Source: VMCP01 sp964527775 (GTDB taxonomy: Bacteria > Bacteroidota > Bacteroidia > NS11-12g > UBA955). From it: a stretch of 64,000 nt of DNA. The stretch is from NCBI GenBank assembly GCA_964527775.1, contig CAZGQS010000005.1, forward strand, positions 81,204-145,203, given 5' to 3'. The translations under genes and the position numbers were made by a program. The notes beneath the pieces were generated by a model. The model was not told where the DNA came from. It did no database searches and was given only the letters and a program-made list of their open reading frames with translations. Shown here piece by piece: positions 16,714 through 25,200 of this stretch (position 1 is the first letter of the stretch; each line of letters opens with the position of its first letter).

Positions 16714-18827
16714 GGATTTAGTTTTAGATAAATGGTGAGAGGTTGAGTAAAGCGTGTTTTTGGGGAAATGCTTTGTTGGGATACTTTTCCGTGACCGTCG
16801 AAACGCACTTTCAAGTTGAATGCATTGGCCAATGCAATGGCGTCTTTTATGCCCATTCCACGGAAATCTGGAATTTGGTTTTTATCGCTATTAATAACTT
16901 TAAACTCAACCGATTTTTCTTTTTTAGTGGCTTTTACCATTTGTGGGCCGCCGCTAATATCACTGTGAGAAGAAATGCCTAGTTCGTTTAATACCAATTT
17001 AGACTGTTCGAGATCTCCATTCAGAACAAATGGAACTACGTCTTTTGAAAATCCTTTGAATTCAGGTTGAGTCTTTAGTCGGGTGCTGTAAATTTTATTG
17101 GCAATCTCTTTGAATACGGGTGCTGCTACACTTGATCCATAAATGTCACCTGAATTAGGCTCGCTGATAACTACGATGATGCTAAATTGGGGTTGATTCG
17201 CGGGGAAATATCCTACAAAAGAAGCTCTATGCTTATTGGTGTATTTGTTTCCAGAGGATATTCTGGCAGTACCTGTTTTTCCGGAAACAGCAAATTGACA
17301 ATCTTCAAATGTATTTTCAGCTGTTCCCTCTGCAACTACACTTCTAAGCATTTTTTGGAGCTCGATTGCCGTTTTTTCACTGCATATTTTTTTATTGATG
17401 ATTTTAGGTTCGATGGTTTCCAATGTCTTTCCATCTTGTCTTATTTCCTTTACCAAATAGGGATTCATCATTTTGCCATTGTTGGCAATGGCGTTGTACA
17501 GCATCAGTGTTTGTAGAGGGGATATTTGGGTGGAATACCCAATACTCATGGATGGCAACGTCACACCTGACCAAGAAGAACTTCCAGGTTCAAGTATAGT
17601 GGGGTGATTCGAACTGGGGATGTCAAAATTGGGTTTTAAATGCAATCCTAATTCTTGAATGTGATCTAAGTATTTCTCGGGATTTTTGGAGTAGTTGTTA
17701 AAAATAAATTGAGAAATACCTACGTTCGATGAACGAGCTATACACTCGCTTAGGGTGATATATGGTGGAAGTGCTCCTCCGTGTAGATCATCTGTAAAGT
17801 CCTTGTCAAAGTATCTAACCTTGCCTTTTTTTGTTGGAATGGAATCTGTTGGCAGCGCCTTTTTGTCCTCCAAAAGAGCCAACGCCGACATGATTTTGAA
17901 CGTTGACCCTGGTTCGCTGTATTCATCTACAGCGTAGTTCATGGTTTCAAAATACTTTCCGTTACCGCCTTTGGTCAAATTGGCCATGGCTACAATGGCA
18001 CCTGTATTGACTTCCATTACCATCACGCAACCGTGGTGTGCTGAATGTTTAACCAACGCTTTGTTTAAAGCATATTGTGCAATATCTTGAATATCAACAT
18101 CTAAAGTGGTGACTAGGTCTTTCCCGTTTTCAGCGGTTTCACCGTTGCCAATGCTCACAGGTCTCCAAATGTTGCCTGGCATGCGTTGTTCCATGATTTG
18201 TACGGATTTACCGCGTAACAAAGAATCAAATGCACCTTCCAAGCCAATGCTTTTTCCATTTCGGGTATTTCCAATGGCGCGTTTCGCCAATTCCCCCATG
18301 AAGTACATGCGTTTGCCCTTTTCCTCAAACCAGAATCCGGCTTTGAAACGGCCTTTTCTAATGAGAGGCCATTTTTTGACCATTTTTACTTGATCAAAAT
18401 TTAAGTCTGAACCCAGTTTTGCGTAGCGATTGCCTGATTTACGGAGTTTTGATAATTTGTTTTTCCAAGCTACGAAACTGTATGGTGCAAAGTGCTTTGA
18501 GAACATGAGAGACAAGCTGTCAATCTTCAATTCATAGTCGGATTTTGTTAAGCCAGCCACATTTGCATCCCAAATAAGGTCGTAAGTTGGAATGGAGGTG
18601 GCTAATAGACTGCCGTTATAGGCGTAAATATTTCCACGCATCCCGTATGCCGTTTTGATTCGGGTATTTTTCTTTTGTTGCTCAAGTGAGAATTCCTCTT
18701 CAAAACCATTTTGAAGTCTTACAATGGAAACTATCAGAAACAATGCAAAGGCAGCAATGCAGGCAAATACCACCCTTGAGCGGTTAAGTATCTGTTTTCT
18801 GGTATTTACTTTTTGAGTCTCTGCCAT
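16710..18827 (-). CDS. ftsI: Septal peptidoglycan transpeptidase FtsI (PBP3) with C-terminal PASTA domain
   Basis: FtsI cross-links septal peptidoglycan. The 705-residue protein has a basic N-terminus, one membrane anchor (about 18-37), a pedestal domain and a class B transpeptidase domain with the active-site S-T-F-K (S308-K311), S-S-N (366-368) and K-T-G (517-519). Near the C-terminus, QIPDFRGMGIKDAIALA begins a PASTA repeat (about residues 640-705), an addition seen in Bacteroidota and Gram-positive homologues but not in E. coli FtsI. It lies directly after ftsL and overlaps murE by 4 bases. Confidence 0.97.
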   Translation of the reverse strand: MAETQKVNTRKQILNRSRVVFACIAAFALFLIVSIVRLQNGFEEEFSLEQQKKNTRIKTAYGMRGNIYAYNGSLLATSIPTYDLIWDANVAGLTKSDYELKIDSLSLMFSKHFAPYSFVAWKNKLSKLRKSGNRYAKLGSDLNFDQVKMVKKWPLIRKGRFKAGFWFEEKGKRMYFMGELAKRAIGNTRNGKSIGLEGAFDSLLRGKSVQIMEQRMPGNIWRPVSIGNGETAENGKDLVTTLDVDIQDIAQYALNKALVKHSAHHGCVMVMEVNTGAIVAMANLTKGGNGKYFETMNYAVDEYSEPGSTFKIMSALALLEDKKALPTDSIPTKKGKVRYFDKDFTDDLHGGALPPYITLSECIARSSNVGISQFIFNNYSKNPEKYLDHIQELGLHLKPNFDIPSSNHPTILEPGSSSWSGVTLPSMSIGYSTQISPLQTLMLYNAIANNGKMMNPYLVKEIRQDGKTLETIEPKIINKKICSEKTAIELQKMLRSVVAEGTAENTFEDCQFAVSGKTGTARISSGNKYTNKHRASFVGYFPANQPQFSIIVVISEPNSGDIYGSSVAAPVFKEIANKIYSTRLKTQPEFKGFSKDVVPFVLNGDLEQSKLVLNELGISSHSDISGGPQMVKATKKEKSVEFKVINSDKNQIPDFRGMGIKDAIALANAFNLKVRFDGHGKVSQQSISPKTRFTQPLTIYLKLNP

Positions 18828-18828
18828 A

Positions 18829-19149
18829 TTAATCCTTTTTCTCGCGAACGATTTTAATTGGAGGGTCTGATAATTCTTTTAGGCCTGTCTCTTTCAATTT
18901 TTCAGCTATTTCAGACTGTTTGCTTGATTGGGTTATTTCACTTTCCAAACTGATTCGCTCACTATGAAGTTCCTTGAGTTGTTTGCTCAACTCGTCTTTC
19001 TTTTTTATGGCTTTCGTGGTGTGAAGTGAATTGTAGATATAAAACACCAAAAAGGGAAATAGATAGATCAACCATTTTACCAATTTCCATGTGGTAATTG
19101 GGTTGTCTTGATTCTCGGACTGAGGGATGTTTTGAGCTTCTTCTGTCAT
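18829..19149 (-). CDS. ftsL: FtsL-like division protein
   Basis: The 106-residue bitopic protein has a cytosolic tail of about 23 residues, one membrane segment (about 24-40) and a heptad-rich coiled coil (about 48-88), the FtsL/FtsB layout. FtsL forms a complex with FtsB and FtsQ and activates FtsWI. Primary sequence is not diagnostic; identification rests on topology, length and its place between rsmH (4-base overlap) and ftsI (1 base apart). Confidence 0.85.
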   Translation of the reverse strand: MTEEAQNIPQSENQDNPITTWKLVKWLIYLFPFLVFYIYNSLHTTKAIKKKDELSKQLKELHSERISLESEITQSSKQSEIAEKLKETGLKELSDPPIKIVREKKD

Positions 19150-20060
19150 GATTTTCTGACTCCTATTCTCATTTTAGCACTTCTTGAACGTTTGTTTAGT
19201 TGCAATTCCTCATCATTTGGTGTAATTGCTTTAGATGGCTTACAATCAAAAGGTTGACTGCTCCATCCATACATGTCGGTCTGTTTTTTCCCTTCTAAAT
19301 TTCCGCTGTTTAAGTAGTTTTTTACCAATCTATCTTCCAAAGAATGATAAGAAATGAGTACCAATTTTCCTTCTGCCTTGATGAGGTGCTCAGAATCAAG
19401 AAGTAGAGTTTGAAGGTCTTTCATTTCTTGGTTTACTTCTATTCTTAAAGCTTGAAAAACTTGCGACAGATATTTAGCAGGTTCGCCTTTTGGAATGCAG
19501 ATGTCTATGCATTGTTTAAACTCATCTACCGTGTTTAATGGGCCATTATATGCCTTGATGGTTTTCACCAATTTATAGGCGTTCTTAATTTCACCGTAGT
19601 TGTTGAATACATGTAGTAATTCTTTTTCGCTGTATTTCTTGAGGATTTCTGCAGCCGTTTTGCCCGACTGTTGATCCATTCTCATGTCGAGTGGACCATC
19701 TGCACGGTGAGCAAATCCACGGTCATTGTGATCAATCTGGAAGGAGGAAATGCCTAAATCGCCTAAAACACCATCAACGCCTTCAGGCTCTAATTGGCTG
19801 ATGAAGGATTTAATGTATCTGAAATTGTGGTTGATTAGGGTGAATCGGTCGTCATTGATGGCCGCTGCGTTTTGTACTGCGTGTTGATCTTTGTCAAAAG
19901 AGTACAATTTACCTTTTGGGCCGAGTCTAGATAGGATTTCGCGTGAGTGTCCGCCACCGCCAAAGGTAACATCCACATAAACCCCATTCGGGTTTGTGAC
20001 CAAGGCGTCAACGCTTGGTTTTAGTAGTACAGGTATGTGGTATGCGGTGTTCATTGGCAA
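19146..20060 (-). CDS. rsmH: 16S rRNA (cytosine(1402)-N(4))-methyltransferase RsmH (MraW)
   Basis: RsmH methylates N4 of C1402 in the decoding centre of 16S rRNA using S-adenosylmethionine. The 304-residue protein has the SAM-binding segment Y-V-D-V-T-F-G-G-G-G-H-S near residues 28-39, the G-D-L-G-I-S-S-F-Q-I-D motif, and the late block I-S-Y-H-S-L-E-D-R-L-V-K, all characteristic of the family. It is the second gene of the dcw cluster, 28 bases after mraZ. Confidence 0.97.
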   Translation of the reverse strand: MPMNTAYHIPVLLKPSVDALVTNPNGVYVDVTFGGGGHSREILSRLGPKGKLYSFDKDQHAVQNAAAINDDRFTLINHNFRYIKSFISQLEPEGVDGVLGDLGISSFQIDHNDRGFAHRADGPLDMRMDQQSGKTAAEILKKYSEKELLHVFNNYGEIKNAYKLVKTIKAYNGPLNTVDEFKQCIDICIPKGEPAKYLSQVFQALRIEVNQEMKDLQTLLLDSEHLIKAEGKLVLISYHSLEDRLVKNYLNSGNLEGKKQTDMYGWSSQPFDCKPSKAITPNDEELQLNKRSRSAKMRIGVRKS

Positions 20061-20088
20061 TCATTTTGCCAGCGAGAAGAACCACTTT

Positions 20089-20553
20089 CTATGCTCCAGG
20101 GTTGGATCGGTGTTGATGGAAGTTTTTGGCCAATTCGCTCAATTCATCAGACTGAACATCTAGTTCAGACTCGTAAAGCTCTTTGCTCCAAATTTCCACC
20201 TTGTTGCCGAAGGCACTCAAAACAACTTCATCTTCTAATGCGGCGTATTCTAGTAACTTCTTGGGAAGCAGAATGCGTTGCGCAGTGTCAATAGGAAGAA
20301 TGTTCGCACCATTGGTGAAAATACGCTTAAAACGGCGAATTTCCGGACTCATAAAGTCGTCAACGGCATTGAGTTTTTCGGTTTCCTTTAACCAATCTTC
20401 TTTGGTGTACAGAACGAGGCACTTTTCAAACCCCCGGTTGATAACCAATGTACTGCCAGCCGCCTCAGGAAACTGAGAACGAAGACGCGAAGGAAGCGAT
20501 AGGCGCCCCTTGGTGTCAAGCTTGCAATAGTACTCACCGATTAATCCGGACAT
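20089..20553 (-). CDS. mraZ: Transcriptional regulator MraZ
   Basis: MraZ is a ring-forming DNA-binding protein that in E. coli represses its own dcw promoter. The 154-residue protein has the two SpoVT/AbrB-like half-domains with D-x-x-x-R motifs: D-T-K-G-R at 13-17 (followed by LSLPSRLR) and D-T-A-Q-R near residue 88 (followed by ILLPKKL). It is the first gene of the cluster. The region upstream carries phased TGG boxes matching known MraZ operators, so autoregulation is likely. Confidence 0.96.
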   Translation of the reverse strand: MSGLIGEYYCKLDTKGRLSLPSRLRSQFPEAAGSTLVINRGFEKCLVLYTKEDWLKETEKLNAVDDFMSPEIRRFKRIFTNGANILPIDTAQRILLPKKLLEYAALEDEVVLSAFGNKVEIWSKELYESELDVQSDELSELAKNFHQHRSNPGA

Positions 20554-20594
20554 TTTTCTTGCTGGTTTCTGACTGCTAAATAACTACAGATCCT

Positions 20595-20649
20595 CCCACT
20601 TTTTCCCACAATCTACCAATTTTAGCCACCACTTTTCCACATATCTCCA
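20595..20649 (-). promoter_or_regulatory. Six-fold MraZ-box array upstream of mraZ
   Basis: Read on the minus strand, TGG triplets begin at 20649, 20639, 20628, 20618, 20608 and 20598, giving steps of 10, 11, 10, 10 and 10 bp. The two nearest the gene are TGGGA-AAAAG-TGGGA, the exact TGGGN-N5-TGGGN form reported for E. coli MraZ operators. The array lies 42-96 bp before the mraZ start. Operator role is inferred from this match and position. Confidence 0.75.
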
Positions 20650-20702
20650 CAAATTGAGGTTTTTCGCTGTTTTTGGACAATTGAGTCGTTAGGAGGGGGA
20701 GG

Positions 20703-20733
20703 CAAAAATAGAATAATTTCCTTGAAAAACAAG
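20703..20733 (-). promoter_or_regulatory. Candidate promoter for the mraZ/dcw operon
   Basis: On the minus strand a perfect -7 box TATTTTTG (20710-20703) lies 19 bases after CTTG (20733-20730), one mismatch from the TTTG -33 box. Transcription from here would give a leader of about 145 bases containing the MraZ-box array. The initial transcribed region is pyrimidine-rich (CCTCCCCCTCCT). Confidence 0.55.
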
Positions 20734-20747
20734 GGTTTTAAAGCTTG

Positions 20748-20803
20748 TGGGAGAAAGTGGGTATTTTTTTCAGTGATTTTTCCATTTTAGTTTCTCGGTG
20801 GGA
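20748..20803 (+). promoter_or_regulatory. MraZ-type boxes on the plus strand before the outer-membrane protein gene
   Basis: TGGGA (20748-20752), a 5-bp spacer and TGGGT (20758-20762) repeat the MraZ operator pattern in the opposite orientation. A third TGGGA lies at 20799-20803, 41 bp further on and between the -33 and -7 boxes of the rightward promoter. MraZ control of the divergent gene is an inference. Confidence 0.5.
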
Positions 20804-20816
20804 AAACCTAAATTTG
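20786..20816 (+). promoter_or_regulatory. Promoter for the outer-membrane protein/lipA operon
   Basis: TTTA (20786-20789), 19 bases, then a perfect TAAATTTG -7 box (20809-20816). The box ends only five bases before the ATG at 20822, so the transcript would have almost no leader. Confidence 0.6.
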
Positions 20817-20821
20817 ATTGA

Positions 20822-21550
20822 ATGCAATCAAGGTTTCCACATTTATTGTTGGTCATGTTCTTGTTCTCGAGCCAAGCTCAGAGCTCCTTGCTTGCGCAAA
20901 TTCAACATTCTTATTATGGCGAAGTTCAACTGAGAAACTACGGGTATGATTTCGGATTTTACAGGAGTACGGCTAAATTCAATCAGCCCATTCAGCGAGA
21001 AATTGGATTTCAGATTGGGGCTTTGGTTCATCCTAAAGAAGTTTTTGTGTTGAATTCAGGATTGCCGGGTAGCCGAATTTTTAAAATTGATAAAGTGAAT
21101 TATGCCTGGGTTATTCGACCCAAAGTGACATATAGTTATCCGCTAGCCAAGCGCGCATCGCGATTTGAGATGGGGTTGCGTGTTTTCGGGGGATTTCAAT
21201 TGCCCATCGTTTATTCTTGGCCTGTTTATGTTTGGCTTTACCAAGGGAATGTGCCTTTTGATGGATACGAAGACGTTCGATATGACCCTAATCTACACGA
21301 ACCACAATTTATTGGGGGGAATGCATCTGTTTCTCGCGGAATAAAAGAAGGTAGTTTGACTCCGGGAATTGGACTTCATGCAGGGTTGTCTCTTGAATGG
21401 GGCAACTACAGAAACTTAAGCAATGAGCTAAGCATGGGGGTCACTACGGAGTATTTTGTTAAAGAAATACCAATAATGCACTCCAATAATGTCAACCTGC
21501 AGTTCTATCCCGCAGTATTCATTAAATTTGCCGTTGGATATATTCCTTAA
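20822..21550 (+). CDS. Predicted outer-membrane beta-barrel protein, conserved in Bacteroidota
   Basis: The 242-residue product has a hydrophobic N-terminus (about residues 6-18) with a plausible cleavage site after S-Q-A or L-L-A-Q, then alternating aromatic/polar strands and a terminal aromatic-rich strand (KFAVGYIP), which suggests a small beta-barrel. The segment around H-P-K-E-V near residues 70-74, with a later W-V-I-R-P-K strand, matches an uncharacterised family I know from other Bacteroidota genomes. lipA starts 11 bases after its stop, so the two are probably co-transcribed. A second ATG at 20855 would remove most of the signal sequence. Function unknown. Confidence 0.7.
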   Translation: MQSRFPHLLLVMFLFSSQAQSSLLAQIQHSYYGEVQLRNYGYDFGFYRSTAKFNQPIQREIGFQIGALVHPKEVFVLNSGLPGSRIFKIDKVNYAWVIRPKVTYSYPLAKRASRFEMGLRVFGGFQLPIVYSWPVYVWLYQGNVPFDGYEDVRYDPNLHEPQFIGGNASVSRGIKEGSLTPGIGLHAGLSLEWGNYRNLSNELSMGVTTEYFVKEIPIMHSNNVNLQFYPAVFIKFAVGYIP

Positions 21551-21561
21551 CTTTATAAAAC

Positions 21562-22437
21562 GTGATTGAATTACCTATAGTAAAGAAAGAACGTCCCTCG
21601 GCGCAAAAACCGAAGTGGCTAAAAATTGAAATTCCCATCGGAGAGAACTATACCCGAGTTAAGCGCATCGTAAAAGAACATAAACTTCACACCATTTGCG
21701 AAGACGGTAGATGTCCAAACATGGGAGAATGCTGGGGTGCAGGTACCGCCACATTCATGATTTTGGGAAATGTATGTACTCGAAGTTGTTCGTTCTGCGC
21801 CGTAGCCACCGGACGACCAGGTAGTTATGATACTGACGAGCCCCGAAGAGTAGCAGAAGCGGTAAAATTAATGGGTGTTCAGCATTGTGTAATTACGTCG
21901 GTAAATAGAGACGAATTGAGAGATAAAGGTGCAACTGTCTGGGCTGAAACCATCCGCGAAGTCAAAAAAGAGTCCCCCGAAACAACCATAGAAACCCTCA
22001 TCCCTGATTTTAAGTCGGAATGGGATCTTTTATACATGGTGTTAGATGCTCGTCCTGATGTGGTGAGCCACAACATGGAAACGGTTGAAGAATTGTATAG
22101 ATTGGTTCGTCCACAAGCAAAATATCAACGAAGTTTAGAGCAAATTAAACGCACCAAAGAATACGGAATGCGCACCAAGAGTGGAGCAATGTTGGGTTGC
22201 GGAGAAACCGATGATCAAGTGAAGAAATTGATCAATGACTTAAGAGAACACGGATGCGATGTTTTAACTCTTGGTCAATACCTTCAACCCACTAAAATGC
22301 ATTTACCAGTGTCAGATTATATTCACCCTGATAAATTTAAATTCTGGGAAGAATACGGCTTGTCTTTGGGTTTTAGATTTGTGGAAAGTGGTCCATTGGT
22401 GAGGAGTTCGTATCACGCCGAAAAACACATTCACTAG
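21562..22437 (+). CDS. lipA: Lipoyl synthase LipA
   Basis: LipA inserts two sulfur atoms into octanoyl groups bound to lipoyl domains of 2-oxoacid dehydrogenases and the glycine cleavage system. The 291-residue protein starts at GTG. It has the auxiliary-cluster cysteines C46, C51 and C57 (CEDGRCPNMGEC), the radical-SAM triad C72, C76 and C79 (CTRSCSFC), and the R-S-S-Y motif at 281-284 whose serine ligates the auxiliary cluster. All catalytic features are intact. Confidence 0.97.
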   Translation: MIELPIVKKERPSAQKPKWLKIEIPIGENYTRVKRIVKEHKLHTICEDGRCPNMGECWGAGTATFMILGNVCTRSCSFCAVATGRPGSYDTDEPRRVAEAVKLMGVQHCVITSVNRDELRDKGATVWAETIREVKKESPETTIETLIPDFKSEWDLLYMVLDARPDVVSHNMETVEELYRLVRPQAKYQRSLEQIKRTKEYGMRTKSGAMLGCGETDDQVKKLINDLREHGCDVLTLGQYLQPTKMHLPVSDYIHPDKFKFWEEYGLSLGFRFVESGPLVRSSYHAEKHIH

Positions 22438-22495
22438 ATCACCTGTGTGTTAAAATCACGCTTGACACAAAAATGATATAGAATACGTCGGGTTC

Positions 22496-22527
22496 TTTGC
22501 AAAACCGCACACATTTCGTTTTATTTG
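22496..22527 (+). promoter_or_regulatory. Candidate promoter for the T9SS substrate gene
   Basis: TTTG (22496-22499), 20 bases, then TTTATTTG (22520-22527), one mismatch from TAnnTTTG. It lies 32 bases before the start at 22560. I see no other clear element in the 122-base gap 22438-22559. Confidence 0.45.
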
Positions 22528-22559
22528 CATAATATAGAGTTTAAACCACATTCAGAAAA

Positions 22560-25199
22560 ATGAGAATGAATAGAATTATACCATTTACCTTATCTGCAGG
22601 ACTACTAGCCGTAGTTGCTGTGGGTGGGTTAAAACAAGGACTGCCCGGTTTCAAAAATGCTGAGTTGAAAAATGAAGCTACCGGCGCCGAGCAACACATT
22701 CGTGGAGCTATTGAATCGATTTACAGTCTTCGTTTCAATGAAAAAACCGGCGACTTAAATCCTCAATGGATGGCCGATGCAGTTCAACAAGCAGACAATC
22801 TTAAATCAATTGCAAAAAGATTGAACAAAAAGATTGAATGGACCAACATGGGCCCTGACAATGTGGGAGGTAGAATTCGTGCATTTTTGATTTCAAACAA
22901 AGATCAAAAAGTGTGGTTTGCTGGCGGTGTTAGCGGTGGTTTGTTCCGTTCAAGTACTTCAGGCCAAAGTTGGGCACCTATCAATGACATGCAAGAAAAT
23001 TTGAATGTTACTTGTATTGCTCAAACCCCTGATGGAAAGGTTTACTACGGAACAGGTGAAGGTGGATTTACCAACCTAGGTGGTACTAGAAACGGTTCGC
23101 CTGCATTTTACGGAAACGGAATTTATGTGAGTTCAGATGAAAAAGGGACTGCGTTCTCATTGATGAACGAAGCCAAAGATAACCGCTTTTTTGGATGCAA
23201 TAGTATGGCAGCTCACCCAACAGAAAATAAATTCTATGTGGCAACTGAAGCTGGTCCGAATCTTCAAGGTGGTTTGTATGAATTTGACATGACTGGGGCA
23301 ACGGCTAAAGTAACACGTTTAACCGCTGGTTCTGTGAAAGAAGTAAAACTAGACAGCAAAGGGGTAATTTGGGCTACTACTTCCAATGGTTCTGTTTACA
23401 AAAAAGAAGATGGTCAAGCCATCAAGATAGTAAACCAAGGCTACAGCTCTGGTGGAAGAACTGCAATTGCAATTTCTCCTGACGATGATAACTACGTTTA
23501 CACCATGGGTGCTGGCGGTGCTGGCGCAAATTATGGTCGTTTAGTGGGTGTGTATCGCACTACCGATGGTGGTACAACTTGGGAGCAAATCATTGTAGGT
23601 AACTCAAACAATAACATCTTCTCTTCAAACAATCAAGGTTGGTATGACAACGTGATTGGTGTGGTTCCAGGCAAGAAAGATGAAGTGATATTAGGCGGTG
23701 TAACTTTGGCAAGATGGGATAAAACCAACGGATATCGTGAGTTCGCTTCAACTTTCGGAGCACCTTGGAATTCGGAATATGTACATGCTGATAAGCATAT
23801 GATCACTTGGAACATGAATACTACACCAGCTACCTGTATTATTGGTTGTGACGGTGGTTTGTTCGCCAGCCAAGATTACCAAATCTGGACGCCATTGAAT
23901 CGTGGTTTTACAACCCTACAGTTATATAATGTTGCGGCAAATTCACTCGGACACATTGTGGGTGGTTCACAAGACAATGGAACTCAATTAATCAACTTCT
24001 CTGGAAACTCATTCAACGGCATTCCTTCAAAAACAGCTATTTCAATTTATGGCGGTGACGGATTTGACGTTGAATTCAGCAAATATGACCCACGTATCGT
24101 ATTTATGTCTATTTACTACGGTACTGTAGTTAGATCAAATAACTCTGGTCAATCATCTTCAACTTTCTGGGATGATCGCCAAGCAGGAACGGTACAAACT
24201 GACTTTAATACCACATACAATCTTTGGGAAAAGAATGAGAAAGAATCACGCTTGTTCCTTGCTAAAAATAACCAAGTTTGGATGGCAACAAATCCAACTG
24301 ATTTTGCAAATCCTGTAAATTGGTTCTTAGTAGGAGATGCCTTGGGTGGAAGCCGAATCATTGAAATGGATTACACTACAGACGGTAATCACTTGTTCAT
24401 CGCAAAAGCAGGTGCATTGTTCCGCTTGGATGGATTAAATGATGCTACTTTCACATTAGATGCAAATCCAACAGCAACCAAAGTTCCTGATGGAATTGTA
24501 CAAAAGCAATTGGGATTGGGTGGTGCAGCTGGCAGAACAGTTACTTCGGTAAATGTGAATCCTGAGAACTCAAATCATGTTGTAATTACTTTGGGTGGTT
24601 ACGGAAACTCAAGTTATGTTTATGAAACTGAAAATGCTTTAGATGATGCTCCAACTTGGAAAAACATCACTGGCAACTTGCCAAGCATGCCTGTTTACGA
24701 TGCAGTGATTGATGTGGATGATCCAGATAGAATCATTCTAGGAACGGATTTGGGTGTTTGGGTTACTGAAAATGGTGGAACCAAATGGGAAGAAGCAAAT
24801 GACGGAATGGCTCGTGTGCCTGTATTTGAAATTCGTGGATACGAGTGGAAGCCATGGGAAGGTATGCGTTTGTATATCGGTACTCACGGTCGTGGTTACT
24901 ACCAGAGCACAAACTTGTTAACTTCAACCAAGAAGATGGCTAAGAGTTCTTTCGAAATGACTTTGTCACCAAATCCATCAAAAGACATCGCTAATGTGAA
25001 CTTCCGCTCAAACGGTGGAAAAGCAACTATAAGAGTGGTTAGTATGGAAGGTAAAACAGTGATGAACCAAAGTTTAAATGCTCAAGTAGGTGATAATCAA
25101 GTGCGCTTAGATGTGTCTAACTTGAAATCAGGATACTACTTTGTTCAAGTTACTTTGGCAAACGGTACAAGTACTACTCAAAAATTAATGGTTCAATAA
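22560..25199 (+). CDS. Large secreted BNR/sialidase-like propeller protein with T9SS sorting domain
   Basis: The 879-residue protein begins with a signal peptide (hydrophobic residues about 5-22). Residues about 95-800 contain repeated glycine-rich propeller blades with Asp-box-like motifs such as STSGQSW, TDGGTTW and ENGGTKW, as in VPS10/BNR exo-alpha-sialidase-like or glycosyl-hydrolase-type propellers. The last 80 residues (from about LSPNPSKD) form a type A T9SS sorting domain ending in TTQKLMVQ, so the protein should be exported through the outer membrane and anchored or released. Catalytic residues for a sialidase are not evident, so enzyme activity is not claimed. Confidence 0.88.
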   Translation: MRMNRIIPFTLSAGLLAVVAVGGLKQGLPGFKNAELKNEATGAEQHIRGAIESIYSLRFNEKTGDLNPQWMADAVQQADNLKSIAKRLNKKIEWTNMGPDNVGGRIRAFLISNKDQKVWFAGGVSGGLFRSSTSGQSWAPINDMQENLNVTCIAQTPDGKVYYGTGEGGFTNLGGTRNGSPAFYGNGIYVSSDEKGTAFSLMNEAKDNRFFGCNSMAAHPTENKFYVATEAGPNLQGGLYEFDMTGATAKVTRLTAGSVKEVKLDSKGVIWATTSNGSVYKKEDGQAIKIVNQGYSSGGRTAIAISPDDDNYVYTMGAGGAGANYGRLVGVYRTTDGGTTWEQIIVGNSNNNIFSSNNQGWYDNVIGVVPGKKDEVILGGVTLARWDKTNGYREFASTFGAPWNSEYVHADKHMITWNMNTTPATCIIGCDGGLFASQDYQIWTPLNRGFTTLQLYNVAANSLGHIVGGSQDNGTQLINFSGNSFNGIPSKTAISIYGGDGFDVEFSKYDPRIVFMSIYYGTVVRSNNSGQSSSTFWDDRQAGTVQTDFNTTYNLWEKNEKESRLFLAKNNQVWMATNPTDFANPVNWFLVGDALGGSRIIEMDYTTDGNHLFIAKAGALFRLDGLNDATFTLDANPTATKVPDGIVQKQLGLGGAAGRTVTSVNVNPENSNHVVITLGGYGNSSYVYETENALDDAPTWKNITGNLPSMPVYDAVIDVDDPDRIILGTDLGVWVTENGGTKWEEANDGMARVPVFEIRGYEWKPWEGMRLYIGTHGRGYYQSTNLLTSTKKMAKSSFEMTLSPNPSKDIANVNFRSNGGKATIRVVSMEGKTVMNQSLNAQVGDNQVRLDVSNLKSGYYFVQVTLANGTSTTQKLMVQ

Positions 25200-25200
25200 A

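Noticed and set aside
20601..20651. DnaA-box-like 9-mers (TTTTCCACA and similar) suggesting an origin
   Set aside because: They coincide with the CCA side of the MraZ-box array, follow its 10-bp phase, and there is no dnaA, AT-rich unwinding element or other origin gene nearby.
22462..22467. TTGACA as an E. coli-type -35 box before the T9SS gene
   Set aside because: No -10 box lies at 16-18 bases, and Bacteroidota primary sigma does not use this motif; the TTTG/TTTATTTG pair fits better.
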